In this document: positions 54,029 to 63,672 of the stretch, piece by piece | Numbering within the stretch: position 1 is the first letter of the stretch | How the letters are laid out: every line of letters starts with the position of its first letter | From: Aureimonas ureilytica DSM 18598 = NBRC 106430 | GTDB taxonomy: Bacteria > Pseudomonadota > Alphaproteobacteria > Rhizobiales > Rhizobiaceae | Direction of reading: 5' to 3' | Assembly: GCF_000382705.1 (NCBI RefSeq) | Contig: NZ_ARQE01000009.1 | Coordinates: 62,001-126,000, forward strand | DNA: 64,000 nt | The notes under the pieces: generated by a model | The model's input: only the letters and a program-made list of their open reading frames with translations | Told to the model about the DNA's origin: nothing | Databases searched by the model: none | Translations under genes and position numbers: made by a program

Positions 54029-55269
54029 CCCGCATCGACGCCGACTGGCTCCGCGACGAAACCCTCCAGAAGCTCTTGGCCTGCCTGTCCGTCGAGGGCG
54101 ACGAGGCCCGTGTCGTCGGCGGCGCGGTGCGCAATCATCTGATGGGTCGCGCGATTACCGATATCGACGTCGCCACGACGAGCGAGCCCGCCGAGACCGC
54201 CCGCCGCATCGAGGCGGCGGGGTTCAAGGCGGTGCCGACCGGGATCGAGCACGGCACGGTGACGGCGGTGCGGGAGGGGCGGCCCTTCGAGGTGACGACG
54301 CTGCGCAAGGACGTCGAAACCGACGGACGCCGCGCCAAGGTGAGCTTCGGCAAGGATTGGCGGGCGGATGCCGAGCGGCGCGACTTCACGGTCAACGCGC
54401 TCTATGCGCGGGCCGATGGCGAGGTCGTGGATCTCGTGGGCGGCATACGGGATATCGAGACGGGCACGCTGCGCTTCATCGGCGAGGCCGCCCGGCGCAT
54501 CGAGGAAGACTATCTCCGCATCCTGCGCTTCTATCGCTTCTTTGCCTGGTACGGGCAGGGGCGGCCCGACGCGGACGGCATTCGCGCTTCGACGCGCCTC
54601 AAGGACGGGCTCGACCAATTGTCGGCCGAGCGCGTCTGGGCCGAGCTCCGCAAGCTCTTCGCCGCGCCCGATCCCGGCCGCGCGCTTCTCTGGATGCGCC
54701 AGTCCGGCGTTCTCAGCCGCGTGCTGCCGGAAAGCGAGAAATGGGGCATCGACGCGTTGCCGGCCTTAAGCGAAACCGAGCGCGCGCTCGGCTGGGAGCC
54801 CGATCCGATCCGCCGGCTTCAGGCCATCGTGCCGCCCGATCCCGAGCGCATGGCCGCGCTCGCCAAGCGCCTGCGCCTGTCCAATGTCGATCGCGACCGC
54901 ATGACCGCCTGGGCCATGGCGGAGGAGCCGAGGGCGGACGAATCGGACGGCGCCTTTCGCGCCCGGCTCCTCTTCGGCAATCGCGCCGCGATCGTGGACC
55001 GTCTCCGGCTGCGTCTGGCCTCGACACGCGGCAAGGCCGGCGCGGATGCGGCTTCGCTCCAGGCGCTCGCGCAATTGTCGACGCGGCTCGCCGAGGCCGA
55101 ACGCTTCGACCCGCCGGAATTTCCCGTGTCCGGTCATGATCTGCAGGAGCGCGGCGTGAAGCCGGGGCCTTCGCTCGGCCGGCATCTCGACGCCCTGAAG
55201 CGGCGTTGGGCCGAAAGCGGCTTCACCCTCAAGCGCGACGCGCTTCTGGCCTCGGTTTCGCCCGACTGA
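54025..55269 (+). CDS. cca: CCA-adding tRNA nucleotidyltransferase / polyA polymerase family
   Basis: This 414-residue protein has the class II nucleotidyltransferase head (VVGGAVRNHLMGRAITDIDVATT, residues about 31-53) with the metal-binding D-x-D pair, and the RRDFTVNALYA motif at about 115. A C-terminal helical domain follows, starting near ARRIEEDYLRILRFYRFFAW. It adds or repairs the 3' CCA of tRNAs. The N-terminal operon of DUF1285-NUDIX-cca is compact. Confidence 0.92.
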   Translation: MTRIDADWLRDETLQKLLACLSVEGDEARVVGGAVRNHLMGRAITDIDVATTSEPAETARRIEAAGFKAVPTGIEHGTVTAVREGRPFEVTTLRKDVETDGRRAKVSFGKDWRADAERRDFTVNALYARADGEVVDLVGGIRDIETGTLRFIGEAARRIEEDYLRILRFYRFFAWYGQGRPDADGIRASTRLKDGLDQLSAERVWAELRKLFAAPDPGRALLWMRQSGVLSRVLPESEKWGIDALPALSETERALGWEPDPIRRLQAIVPPDPERMAALAKRLRLSNVDRDRMTAWAMAEEPRADESDGAFRARLLFGNRAAIVDRLRLRLASTRGKAGADAASLQALAQLSTRLAEAERFDPPEFPVSGHDLQERGVKPGPSLGRHLDALKRRWAESGFTLKRDALLASVSPD

Positions 55270-55278
55270 GTCGCCAAC

Positions 55279-55304
55279 AAAAAAGCGGGCCGAAACCGGC
55301 CCGC
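55279..55304 (-). terminator. Intrinsic terminator of the DUF1059 gene
   Basis: On the minus strand, the 7-bp stem GCGGGCC / GGCCCGC with a six-base loop is followed by six T residues. It lies 28 bases after the DUF1059 stop. It also sits just after the cca stop on the other strand. Confidence 0.88.
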
Positions 55305-55332
55305 CGAACTGGGTTGGAAAGGACGGACCGCC

Positions 55333-55509
55333 TCAATGGGCGGTTTCGTGCAGACCCTCGCGGAACGCATCCATCATGCGCGGCGTGATGGAGGGCACGC
55401 CCAGCTGCTTGGCCTGCTCCACGGCGCGGCGGATGACCTCCGCCTGCGACTCGGCGCGGATGACACGATCGCATCCGGGGATGACACCGGAGCAATTGAG
55501 TTCGAACAT
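55333..55509 (-). CDS. DUF1059 small protein
   Basis: This 58-residue protein (MFELNCSGVIPGCDRVIRAE..., ending HETAH) matches DUF1059: Cys at positions 6 and 13 and a VEQAKQLGV helix. Proteins of this family are small, soluble and of unknown function. GGAGG is six bases upstream of the ATG. A possible EcfG-like promoter lies about 80 bases upstream. A good terminator follows. It is too short to appear in many gene lists. Confidence 0.85.
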   Translation of the reverse strand: MFELNCSGVIPGCDRVIRAESQAEVIRRAVEQAKQLGVPSITPRMMDAFREGLHETAH

Positions 55510-55821
55510 ACGTAACCTCCCTGGTCGATGAGATCAGGCGAGACCGGCGATATGGTCGCGCGTGACATGCTAGGAGTTGGCTCTGGAAAGGCGCGATGTG
55601 CGGACCGTTCCGAAGCCACACGCACTGCCCACAGGTTGTCCTGGGTAAAATGATGTTAACATTCTTCGATCGGATGTGAACCGCCCGCCGCCCTCCTGCG
55701 ACGATCTACGCCATCAAATTTTTTCTTAACCGGCTGAAGAGACGGGTTAAGATGAAAGTTAACTCATACAAAATCCGTTCGATCGCGCGGACTTTATTTC
55801 CGTTCCAAAGAAAAAAGGCGA
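55510..55821. other. AT-rich intergenic region between DUF1059 and hemF
   Basis: These 312 bases are much lower in GC than the genes around them. They contain an inverted repeat TCTTAACC (55724-55731) and GGTTAAGA (55745-55752) separated by 13 bases, next to a run of T, but the run lies on the wrong side for a terminator on either strand. No gene is evident; a short plus-strand frame from 55752 has AT-rich non-coding codon use. Confidence 0.5.
55587..55611 (-). promoter_or_regulatory. Weak EcfG-like promoter for DUF1059
   Basis: The minus strand reads GGAAC, 16 bases, then CTTT (one mismatch to CGTT). It is about 80 bases before the DUF1059 start. It is a possible, not a strong, site. Confidence 0.3.
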
Positions 55822-56730
55822 TCACGGCCATTTCACGAGCGGGGGAAGGGAAGACAGGATCGAATGCACGTTCCCGCCCGTGCGCAGGCCGAACAGCGTG
55901 CCGCGATCGTAGAGCAGGTTGTATTCGACATAGCGCCCGCGCCGCACGAGCTGTTCGTCGCGGTCGGCCTCGGTGAAAGGCTTGTTGACGTTCTGCCGGA
56001 CGAGATGCGGATAGACGACGAGGAAGGCCTTTCCGACATCCTTGGTGAAGGCGAAGTCGGCGTCCCAGCCGCCCTTTTCTTCGGGCGCATGAAGCCAGTC
56101 GTAGAAAATGCCGCCGACGCCGCGCGCCTCGCCGCGATGCGGCAGGAAGAAATACTCGTCGCACCATTCCTTGAAGCGCGTGTAGTCCGCCACGTCCGAA
56201 TGCCGCTCGCAGACGAAGCGCAGGGCCTTGTGGAAGGCCTGCGTGTCCGGGTCTTCCTGCGTGCGGCGCCGGTCGAGCGTCGGCGTCAGGTCCGCGCCGC
56301 CGCCGAACCATTGGCTGGTGGTCACGACCATGCGCGTGTTCATGTGAACGGCGGGCACGTTCGGGTTGCGCATATGGGCGATGAGGGAAATGCCCGAAGC
56401 CCAGAAGCTCCGATCGCCCGACGCGCCGGGGATCTGCTTGGAGAAGTCCTCGGAGAGTTCGCCGTAAACGGTCGAGGTGTGAACGCCGACCTTTTCGAAG
56501 ACCCGCCCGTGCATCATCGACATGACGCCGCCACCGCCGTCGTTCTCGCGGCTCCAGGGCGTGCGTTCGAAGCGGCCCGCCTCGAGCCCGGTGTCGGCGC
56601 CGAACTCGTCCTCGATCTGCTCGAAGGCCTGGCAGATGCGGTCGCGCAGCGCCTCGAACCAGACGCGGGCGAGCTCCTTCTTCTCGTCGATCCCGTCGGG
56701 AAGGCCTTGAGGCAGTTCGGGGCGTTCCAT
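55822..56730 (-). CDS. hemF: Oxygen-dependent coproporphyrinogen III oxidase
   Basis: This 302-residue enzyme performs the aerobic decarboxylation of coproporphyrinogen III to protoporphyrinogen IX in haem synthesis. HemF blocks include [56 protein letters not shown] and [11 protein letters not shown]-type segments. The mid-protein cysteine and histidines are in place. ATG 56730 begins the conserved part; 15 extra residues from 56775 are possible. The enzyme is cytosolic and needs oxygen, so the organism is at least partly aerobic. Confidence 0.95.
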   Translation of the reverse strand: MERPELPQGLPDGIDEKKELARVWFEALRDRICQAFEQIEDEFGADTGLEAGRFERTPWSRENDGGGGVMSMMHGRVFEKVGVHTSTVYGELSEDFSKQIPGASGDRSFWASGISLIAHMRNPNVPAVHMNTRMVVTTSQWFGGGADLTPTLDRRRTQEDPDTQAFHKALRFVCERHSDVADYTRFKEWCDEYFFLPHRGEARGVGGIFYDWLHAPEEKGGWDADFAFTKDVGKAFLVVYPHLVRQNVNKPFTEADRDEQLVRRGRYVEYNLLYDRGTLFGLRTGGNVHSILSSLPPLVKWP

Positions 56731-56891
56731 CCTGCGTCTTTCCTCTGCGCTCGCGGCTGGACCGCGCCAAGTCACGTTGGCCTAGCAGCAAGTCCGAGCC
56801 TCGAAAAGCCGGGTTCTTTCGCTCTGCTGTAAGATTCGCGTTCAGGCGCGAAACGACTCCCAAACCATTCGGGGAACACCATATAAGGGTG

Positions 56892-57182
56892 ATGGATAGA
56901 CTGGGATCGGGCGCGGGAATGACCTCGGCCTTCAACGCCAAACCGCCGCTTGCGGGTCTTCGGCGCCAATTGCGCCGGGGCCGCGCCGCGCGCTGGCGCG
57001 AGCCGGACGATCCGTTTCTTCGCGAGACCTTTGCCCTGCCGCGCGACGAAGCGCGGGCCAAGGCGCGCGAATGGTTCGATCGATTCCCGAAGGCCGCCTA
57101 TTGGACGCAGGTCGAAAGCTGGCGCCTTCTGCCGGACGACCGCGTCGAGTTCACCATGCGCCGCCTGCCGACGGCCGACTGA
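56892..57182 (+). CDS. Small conserved-looking basic protein
   Basis: This 96-residue protein is Arg-rich at the N-terminus and ends with a structured part, LPRDEARAKAREWFDRFPKAAYWTQVESWRLLP, then FTMRRLPTAD. It is not recognised. Codon use is typical of the genome. The start is uncertain: ATG 56892 follows AAGGG very closely, and ATG 56919 is an alternative that would remove nine residues. The gene is divergent from hemF and convergent with trmL, which ends four bases away. Confidence 0.7.
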   Translation: MDRLGSGAGMTSAFNAKPPLAGLRRQLRRGRAARWREPDDPFLRETFALPRDEARAKAREWFDRFPKAAYWTQVESWRLLPDDRVEFTMRRLPTAD

Positions 57183-57186
57183 GCGC

Positions 57187-57642
57187 TCAAGCGCGAAGCT
57201 GCCGCAACGCTTCGCCGGCCACCATCGCCGCGCTGACCGCAAGATTGAGCGACCGCGCCCCCGGCTGCATGGGAATGACCGCGCGGATATCGGCGAGCTC
57301 ATGGACACGGTCTGGAACGCCGGCGCTTTCGCGTCCGAACAGAAGCACGTCATCGCCTGAAAAGGCGACGTCGCGATAATCGCTGGCGCCCTTCGTCGTC
57401 AGAAGCACGAGCCGACGCCCCGCTTCGCGCCGGGCGCGCTCGAAGGCCTCGAAGTCCACATGCCGAACCAGTCGCGCCATTTCGAGATAGTCCATGCCGG
57501 CGCGCTTCAGGTTGCGGTCCGACAGGTCGAAGCCCGCCGGCTCGATGATCTCGATGTCGAGCCCGAGGCAGGCGCCGAGCCGCAGGAGCGTTCCCGTGTT
57601 GCCGGCGATGTCGGGCTGGTAGAGGGCGATCGAAAGGGCCAT
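57187..57642 (-). CDS. trmL: tRNA (cytidine/uridine-34 2'-O)-methyltransferase TrmL
   Basis: This 151-residue protein is a single SPOUT domain with the three family motifs: NTGTLLRLGACLG, LFGRESAGVPD and MQPGARSLNLAVSAAMV. It methylates the wobble ribose of certain leucine tRNAs using S-adenosylmethionine. The length is normal for TrmL, which has no added domain. Confidence 0.95.
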   Translation of the reverse strand: MALSIALYQPDIAGNTGTLLRLGACLGLDIEIIEPAGFDLSDRNLKRAGMDYLEMARLVRHVDFEAFERARREAGRRLVLLTTKGASDYRDVAFSGDDVLLFGRESAGVPDRVHELADIRAVIPMQPGARSLNLAVSAAMVAGEALRQLRA

Positions 57643-57800
57643 GCGGGCTTCGTTTCTTCGGCGATTGATGGGGGACGGCGGATTTGCTGAAGGCCGGCGT
57701 CATGAAAGCGCGGCCGGATTGCCTATATGAGCAGTCCTGACTTGCCTCGGCGCTCCGGCGCCAGGGGCGGATACGCGCGTCGTAGCATCGGACCGGCCTC

Positions 57801-59696
57801 ATGTTTTCCTATTTCGAACGTCTCGTCGACGCCTTTCCCTCGGAACGCGCCAGCCCGCCCTCGACCCTGTTCGGCTTCATCTGGCATTACGCGCGCCCGA
57901 TCTGGCCGCTTCTGCTTCTCTATGCGATCGGCACGGCGCTCGTGTCGGCGATCGAAGTCTCGCTGTTCGGCTTTCTCGGCCAGATCGTCGATTGGCTCTC
58001 CTCCACCTCGCGCGAGACCTTCCTCGCCACCGAGGGCTGGCGCTTGGGCATCATCGGCGGCGTCGTGCTGCTCGCGCTGCCGCTTCTGACATTCGCCTCC
58101 TCGCTCATCTCCTTCCAGGCGATCTTCGGCAATTTCCCGATGCGTTTCCGCTGGAGCGTCCACAACTGGCTGCTCAACCAGTCGCTCGGCTTCTTTCAGG
58201 ACGAATTCGCCGGCCGCATCTCGACCAAGCTGATGCAGACCGCGCTCGCCGTGCGCGAAACGGTGATGAAGTCGATCGGCGTCATGCTCTATGTCACCGT
58301 CTACTTCACGGGCATCGTGGTGATGATCGCCTCGGCCGATTGGCGCCTCGTCCTGCCCTTCGTCGCCTGGCTCGGCTTCTACGTCCTGCTCCTGCGCTAC
58401 TTCATCCCGCGCCTGATGCGTGTCGCCTCCGAACAGGCCGGCGCGCGCGCCGCGATGACCGGCCGCATCGTCGACGCCTATTCCAACATCGGAACGGTGA
58501 AGCTCTTCGCCCATACCGAACGCGAGGCCGTTCACGCCCGGCACTCGATGGAGGAGTTCCTCGGCACGGTTCGCGGTCAGGCACGCCTCATCAATCTCTT
58601 CTTCTCCACGCTCTATCTTCTCAACTCGGTGCTGCTCTTCGCGGTCGGCGCGGTCGGCATCGGGCTTTGGGTCAACGAGCTCCTGAGCGTCGGTGCCATC
58701 GCGGTCGGCCTCGGCCTCGTCCTGCGCCTCAACGGCATGAGCCAGTGGATCATGTGGGAAGTCTCCGAGCTCTTCGAGAATATCGGCACGATTCGCGACG
58801 GCATCTCGACCTTCACCCAGCCCGTCGCCCTTCTCGACGCGCCGAACGCCAAACCCCTCGCGGTGACGCAGGGCGAGGTCCGGTTCGAAAAGGTCGGCTT
58901 CTCCTATCGCTCGGCCGTCTCGCACCGCGCGGCCGGTCCGGTTCTCAGCGACTTTTCCCTCACCATCCGTCCGGGCGAGAAGATCGGCCTCGTCGGCCGC
59001 TCGGGTGCCGGCAAGTCGACGCTCCTGAACCTCCTCCTGCGCTTCTACGATGTCGAGAGCGGGCGCATCCTGATCGACGGGCAGGATATTTCCGAGGTCT
59101 CGCAGAACTCGCTTCGCGCCCAGATCGGCGTCGTCACGCAGGACACCTCGCTCCTCCACCGCACGATCGGCGAGAACATTCTCTACGGCCGACCGCACGC
59201 CTCGCCGGATGAGCTGGCGCGCGCCATCGAGCGGGCGGAAGCCGGCGAGTTCATTTCGGCGCTGACAGACAATGACGGCCGCAAGGGTCTCGACGCGGAA
59301 GTCGGCGAGCGCGGCGTGAAACTCTCGGGCGGTCAGCGCCAGCGTATCGCCATCGCCCGCGTCATGCTGAAGGACGCGCCGATCCTGCTTCTGGACGAAG
59401 CGACCTCGGCGCTCGATTCCGAGGTGGAAGCGGCGATCGCGGAAAATCTCTATCGCCTGATGGAGGGCAAGACCGTCATCGCCGTCGCCCATCGCCTGTC
59501 CACCATCGCCGCGCTCGACCGGCTCGTGGTTCTCGACAAGGGCCGGATCGTGGAGGAGGGAACCCACACCGAGCTTCTGGAGCGCGGCGGCCTTTATGCC
59601 TCTCTCTGGCGCCGGCAGGTGGGCGGCTTCCTCGACGCGGGCGAGGAGGGCGAGACGATCGGCGAAGCGCTGAAGGACGCGCGGGCCGCCGAATGA
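57801..59696 (+). CDS. ABC exporter (membrane-ATPase fusion), first of a pair
   Basis: This 631-residue protein has a membrane domain with about six helices (residues about 35-320) and an ATPase domain. Walker A GRSGAGKST is near residue 399; the signature LSGGQRQR, Walker B LLLLDEATSALD and switch AHRLST follow. Both catalytic residues (E of Walker B, H of switch) are present. It is a type I exporter of the MsbA/lipid or drug class; cargo unknown. Its stop codon overlaps the next exporter start (ATGA), so the two half-transporters probably form a heterodimer. Confidence 0.9.
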   Translation: MFSYFERLVDAFPSERASPPSTLFGFIWHYARPIWPLLLLYAIGTALVSAIEVSLFGFLGQIVDWLSSTSRETFLATEGWRLGIIGGVVLLALPLLTFASSLISFQAIFGNFPMRFRWSVHNWLLNQSLGFFQDEFAGRISTKLMQTALAVRETVMKSIGVMLYVTVYFTGIVVMIASADWRLVLPFVAWLGFYVLLLRYFIPRLMRVASEQAGARAAMTGRIVDAYSNIGTVKLFAHTEREAVHARHSMEEFLGTVRGQARLINLFFSTLYLLNSVLLFAVGAVGIGLWVNELLSVGAIAVGLGLVLRLNGMSQWIMWEVSELFENIGTIRDGISTFTQPVALLDAPNAKPLAVTQGEVRFEKVGFSYRSAVSHRAAGPVLSDFSLTIRPGEKIGLVGRSGAGKSTLLNLLLRFYDVESGRILIDGQDISEVSQNSLRAQIGVVTQDTSLLHRTIGENILYGRPHASPDELARAIERAEAGEFISALTDNDGRKGLDAEVGERGVKLSGGQRQRIAIARVMLKDAPILLLDEATSALDSEVEAAIAENLYRLMEGKTVIAVAHRLSTIAALDRLVVLDKGRIVEEGTHTELLERGGLYASLWRRQVGGFLDAGEEGETIGEALKDARAAE

Positions 59697-61576
59697 TGCA
59701 GCGCCTTCTGAAACGCTTCGAGCGCATCGTCGACCCCTATGGCGATGGCGGCGAGGAAGCCGGGCGGCCGCGCCGCGTCGGCGCGCTCTCGCCGCTGCCG
59801 AGCGATGCCAATCGCTTCATCTGGCATTTCGCGCGCGAGGCCAAATGGCCGTTCCTCGGCCTTCTCGTCACGGGCGGTCTGACGGGCGGCGTCGATGCGG
59901 TCCTCTACGCGGCCGTCGGCTGGGTCGTGGATTCGCTGAACACGTCCTCTCCGGCGACGCTTCTTGCCGAACACGGCGGCTTTCTGATCGGCCTTGCCCT
60001 GTTCACGCTGGTGCTGCGGGCGCTCGTCCTGTTCGCGGCCTCCGTCTTCGAGCAGCAGATCATCGTCCCCTCGCTCTACAATCGCATCCGCTGGCAGGCC
60101 TATCGCCGGTTGATGGACCAGTCCTACACGTTCTTCCAGAACGACTTCGCCGGCCGCATCGCGCAGAAGGTGCAGCAGGTCGGCGAGGCGACGGGCGATT
60201 TCATCGTCACGACCCTCCAAACCTTCTGGAGCTTCGTCACCTTCGCCCTTCTCGCCTTCGCGATTCTCGGCGCGATGGACTGGCGCATGGGCCTCGTGCT
60301 CCTCGTCTGGGCCGCCGGCTATGGCTGGATCGTGCGCCACCTCCTGCCGCAGATCCGCCGCGCGGGGCGCGAAACGGCCGAGGCGCGGTCGGTCATGTCC
60401 GGCCGCGTGGTGGACAGTTTCACCAATATCCTCGCCGTGAAGCTCTTCGACACGTCGCGGCGCCAGGATGCCTTCGTGCTCGACGGCTTCCGGCGCTTCG
60501 TCGAATCCGTGCGCTCCATGACGCGGGCGATCACCGCCGTTCGCACCGCCGTCGCCGTTCTCAACGGAATGATGATGACGGCCATCGGCGCCATCGTCAT
60601 TCATTCCTGGATGGGGGGCGGAGTGACGACGGGCGATGTCGCCGCCGCGCTCGGCCTCGTCCTTCGGCTCAATCAGATGAGCGGCTGGATGATGTTCAAC
60701 ATCAACGGTCTCGTGCGCAATTACGGCACGATCCAGGATGCGGTCGGCACGGTGTCGCTGCGGCCGGCGCTGGTGGACAAGCCCGATGCGCCGGATCTCA
60801 AGCCCTCTGGCGGAGCCGTGGAGTTTCGCGACGTCACCTTCCACTACGGCAAGGGCGGCGGTGTGATCGAAGGCTTCAACCTGGCGATTCGCCCCGGCGA
60901 GAAGGTCGGCCTCGTCGGCCGCTCCGGCGCGGGCAAGACGACGCTCGTCAATCTCCTCCTGCGGCTCTACGACGTGGAGAAGGGGCAGATTCTGATCGAC
61001 GGTCAGGACATCGCCGGCGTCACGCAGGCGACGCTGCGCGGCGCGATCGGCGTCGTGACGCAGGACACCTCGCTCTTCCATCGCTCGATTCGCGAAAACA
61101 TCGCCTATGGCCGGCCGGAGGCCAAGGAGGCCGAGATCGAAGCCGCGGCGCGGCGGGCCGACGCGTTCGACTTCATCGGACGGGTGAGCGATCCCAGCGG
61201 CCGGTCGGGGATGGACGCCTATGTCGGCGAGCGCGGCGTCAAGCTGTCGGGCGGCCAGCGCCAGCGCATCGCCATCGCGCGGGTTTTCCTGAAGGACGCG
61301 CCGATCCTCGTTCTCGACGAAGCGACCTCGGCGCTCGATTCGGAGGTCGAGGCGGCGATCCAGGACAATCTGTCCGCGATGATGGAAGGAAAAACTGTCA
61401 TCGCCATCGCCCATCGCCTGTCCACGATCGCCAGTCTCGACCGGCTCGTGGTGATCGACCAGGGCCGGATCGTCGAGGAAGGGACCCATTCCGAGCTCGT
61501 GCGGCGCGGCGGACTCTATGCCTCGCTCTGGCGTCGGCAGTCCGGCGGTTTCCTGGCGGAGGACGCGGCGGAATGA
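59693..61576 (+). CDS. ABC exporter (membrane-ATPase fusion), second of a pair
   Basis: This 627-residue protein resembles the preceding one. Its N-terminal membrane domain spans about residues 50-340 with a cytoplasmic start of about 45 residues. Walker A GRSGAGKTT is near 409; LSGGQRQR, LVLDEATSALD and AHRLST are intact. The two proteins share many blocks and seem to derive from a duplication. Both ATPase sites look complete, unlike asymmetric heterodimers with one dead site. The gene lies about 200 bases before the pet (fbc) operon. Confidence 0.9.
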   Translation: MMQRLLKRFERIVDPYGDGGEEAGRPRRVGALSPLPSDANRFIWHFAREAKWPFLGLLVTGGLTGGVDAVLYAAVGWVVDSLNTSSPATLLAEHGGFLIGLALFTLVLRALVLFAASVFEQQIIVPSLYNRIRWQAYRRLMDQSYTFFQNDFAGRIAQKVQQVGEATGDFIVTTLQTFWSFVTFALLAFAILGAMDWRMGLVLLVWAAGYGWIVRHLLPQIRRAGRETAEARSVMSGRVVDSFTNILAVKLFDTSRRQDAFVLDGFRRFVESVRSMTRAITAVRTAVAVLNGMMMTAIGAIVIHSWMGGGVTTGDVAAALGLVLRLNQMSGWMMFNINGLVRNYGTIQDAVGTVSLRPALVDKPDAPDLKPSGGAVEFRDVTFHYGKGGGVIEGFNLAIRPGEKVGLVGRSGAGKTTLVNLLLRLYDVEKGQILIDGQDIAGVTQATLRGAIGVVTQDTSLFHRSIRENIAYGRPEAKEAEIEAAARRADAFDFIGRVSDPSGRSGMDAYVGERGVKLSGGQRQRIAIARVFLKDAPILVLDEATSALDSEVEAAIQDNLSAMMEGKTVIAIAHRLSTIASLDRLVVIDQGRIVEEGTHSELVRRGGLYASLWRRQSGGFLAEDAAE

Positions 61577-61772
61577 ACCTGTCGCCAGGCAGCGACAGAG
61601 TGCCCGGTGTTGCCGTCGAAGTCTGGACAAGTTCCAAAGCGCCGCATAGAAAATTGGCCGAAAACGGGCATTCGCCCACATTCGCCTGAACGTCTGATGG
61701 GGGGCGTTCGGGTGCTGACAAGGGTTCGAGGGCGAGGGCGCCCTCGGGGCCTCGAAGGAGGGGGAGGGACCC

Positions 61773-62333
61773 GTGAGCGTCGACCACACAAGTGAACCCA
61801 CACGGCGGGACTTTCTCTTCATCGCCACCGGCGCGGCCGGCGTGGTGGGAGCGGCGGCGGCCGTCTGGCCGTTCATCGACCAGATGAACCCGGATGCGGC
61901 GGCGCTCGCGCTGGCGCAGATCGATGTCGATGTCTCGCAGGTTGCGGAAGGCCAGTCGATCACCGCCAAGTGGCGCGGCAAGCCGATCTTCATCCGTCAG
62001 CGCACGGAGAAGGAGGTCGAGGAGGCGAGGGGGGTTCCGCTCGCCGAGCTGAAGGACCCGATCGCCCGGAACGCCAACATTCCCGCCGATGCCCCGGCGA
62101 CCGACGAGAACCGTTCGGCCGCCGGCCAGGAGAAGTGGCTGGTGATGATCGGCGTCTGCACGCATCTCGGCTGCGTGCCGAACGGTCAGGCAGGCGACTT
62201 CGAAGGCTGGTTCTGCCCTTGCCACGGCTCGCACTATGACACGGCCGGTCGGATCCGGCGGGGTCCCGCGCCGGAGAACATGGCGATCCCGCTCTACGCA
62301 TTCACGACCCCCACCAAGATTCGTATCGGCTAA
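61773..62333 (+). CDS. petA: Rieske iron-sulfur protein of cytochrome bc1
   Basis: This 186-residue protein has an N-terminal twin-arginine-type signal anchor ([20 protein letters not shown]). The two cluster-binding motifs are CTHLGC (residues 129-134) and CPCHGS (148-153). It passes electrons from ubiquinol to cytochrome c1. The start is GTG at 61773; no ATG is near. It is first of the petABC (fbcFBC) operon, with cytochrome b 17 bases after its stop. Confidence 0.96.
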   Translation: MSVDHTSEPTRRDFLFIATGAAGVVGAAAAVWPFIDQMNPDAAALALAQIDVDVSQVAEGQSITAKWRGKPIFIRQRTEKEVEEARGVPLAELKDPIARNANIPADAPATDENRSAAGQEKWLVMIGVCTHLGCVPNGQAGDFEGWFCPCHGSHYDTAGRIRRGPAPENMAIPLYAFTTPTKIRIG

Positions 62334-62350
62334 GGGAGAGGCAACCGATC

Positions 62351-63649
62351 ATGAGCGGTCATTCGTCCTATGTGCCGTCGAGCGGCGTGATGCGCTGGCT
62401 TGACGCGCGCCTCCCGCTACCGCGGCTTCTTTATGATTCCTTCGTGGCCTTTCCGGTGCCGCGCAATCTGAACTACGCCTATACGTTCGGTGGCATTCTC
62501 GCCCTGTTCCTCGGGCTCCAGATCCTGACCGGCGTCGTCCTGGCGATGCATTATGCCGCCAATTCGGGCATCGCCTTCCAGTCCGTCGAGAGCATCATGC
62601 GCGACGTCAACTGGGGTTGGCTCCTGCGCTACATGCATGCCAACGGCGCGTCGTTCTTCTTCATCGCCGTCTATCTCCATATCTTCCGCGGCCTCTACTA
62701 CGGCTCCTACAAGGCGCCGCGCGAGGTTCTCTGGATTCTCGGCGTCATCATCTTCCTTCTGATGATGGCCACCGCCTTCATGGGCTACGTGCTGCCTTGG
62801 GGTCAGATGTCCTTCTGGGGCGCGACCGTCATCACCGGCTTCTTCACCGCCTTCCCGGGCGTCGGTCATGCGATCCAGACCCTGCTGCTCGGCGGTTTCG
62901 CGGTTGACAACGCGACGCTCAACCGCTTCTTCGCGCTTCACTATCTGCTGCCCTTCATGATCGCGGGTCTCGTGATCCTGCACATCTGGGCGCTGCATGT
63001 GACCGGGCAGACCAATCCGACCGGCGTCGAGATCAAGTCCGCGAAGGACACGGTTCCGTTCACGCCGCATGCCACGATCAAGGACGGCCTCGCCATGGTC
63101 GTGTTCCTGGCCGTGTTCTGCTACTTCGTCTTCTATCTGCCGAACTATCTCGGTCACCCGGACAATTACATCCCGGCGAACCCGCTGCAGACCCCTGCGC
63201 ATATCGTGCCGGAATGGTACTTCCTGCCCTTCTACGCCATGCTGCGCGCCATCACGTTCAACATCGGCCCGATCGATTCCAAGCTCGGCGGCGTGTTGGT
63301 GATGTTCGCCTCGATCATCATCCTCCTCTTCCTGCCCTGGCTCGACACGAGCCGCGTGAAGTCGACGAACTACCGGCCGATCTACAAGATCTTCTTCTGG
63401 ATCTTCGCGGTGAACGCCGTGATTCTCGGCTGGCTCGGCTCGCGTCCGGCGGAAGGCATCTACCCGACGCTCGCGCTGATCGGCACGATCTATTACTTCT
63501 CCCACTTCCTGATCGTGCTGCCGGTGCTCGGCCTGATCGAGAAGCCCCATAAGCTTCCCAATTCGATCTCCGAAGCCGTGCTCGCCAAGCATGGTGGCGG
63601 ACGCTCCGTGCCTGCCGGCGCGACGGCGACGCCGGAAACCAAACGCTGA
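62351..63649 (+). CDS. petB: Cytochrome b of the bc1 complex
   Basis: This 432-residue protein has eight membrane helices. Haem b ligands lie in helices B and D (MHYAANSG, and [10 protein letters not shown] segments), and the quinol-site motif [14 protein letters not shown] is intact. It is the core of the quinol-oxidising complex in the cytoplasmic membrane. The C-terminal tail ([18 protein letters not shown]) is typical of alphaproteobacterial forms. Its stop overlaps an in-frame ATG of the next gene (TGATG). Confidence 0.96.
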   Translation: MSGHSSYVPSSGVMRWLDARLPLPRLLYDSFVAFPVPRNLNYAYTFGGILALFLGLQILTGVVLAMHYAANSGIAFQSVESIMRDVNWGWLLRYMHANGASFFFIAVYLHIFRGLYYGSYKAPREVLWILGVIIFLLMMATAFMGYVLPWGQMSFWGATVITGFFTAFPGVGHAIQTLLLGGFAVDNATLNRFFALHYLLPFMIAGLVILHIWALHVTGQTNPTGVEIKSAKDTVPFTPHATIKDGLAMVVFLAVFCYFVFYLPNYLGHPDNYIPANPLQTPAHIVPEWYFLPFYAMLRAITFNIGPIDSKLGGVLVMFASIIILLFLPWLDTSRVKSTNYRPIYKIFFWIFAVNAVILGWLGSRPAEGIYPTLALIGTIYYFSHFLIVLPVLGLIEKPHKLPNSISEAVLAKHGGGRSVPAGATATPETKR

Positions 63650-63672
63650 TGGCGCGTGGGGAGAGTATTGCC

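Noticed and set aside
55724-55752. Inverted repeat with nearby T run considered as a terminator of hemF
   Set aside because: On the minus strand the hairpin is followed by A residues, and on the plus strand the T run precedes it, so it cannot act as a normal intrinsic terminator.
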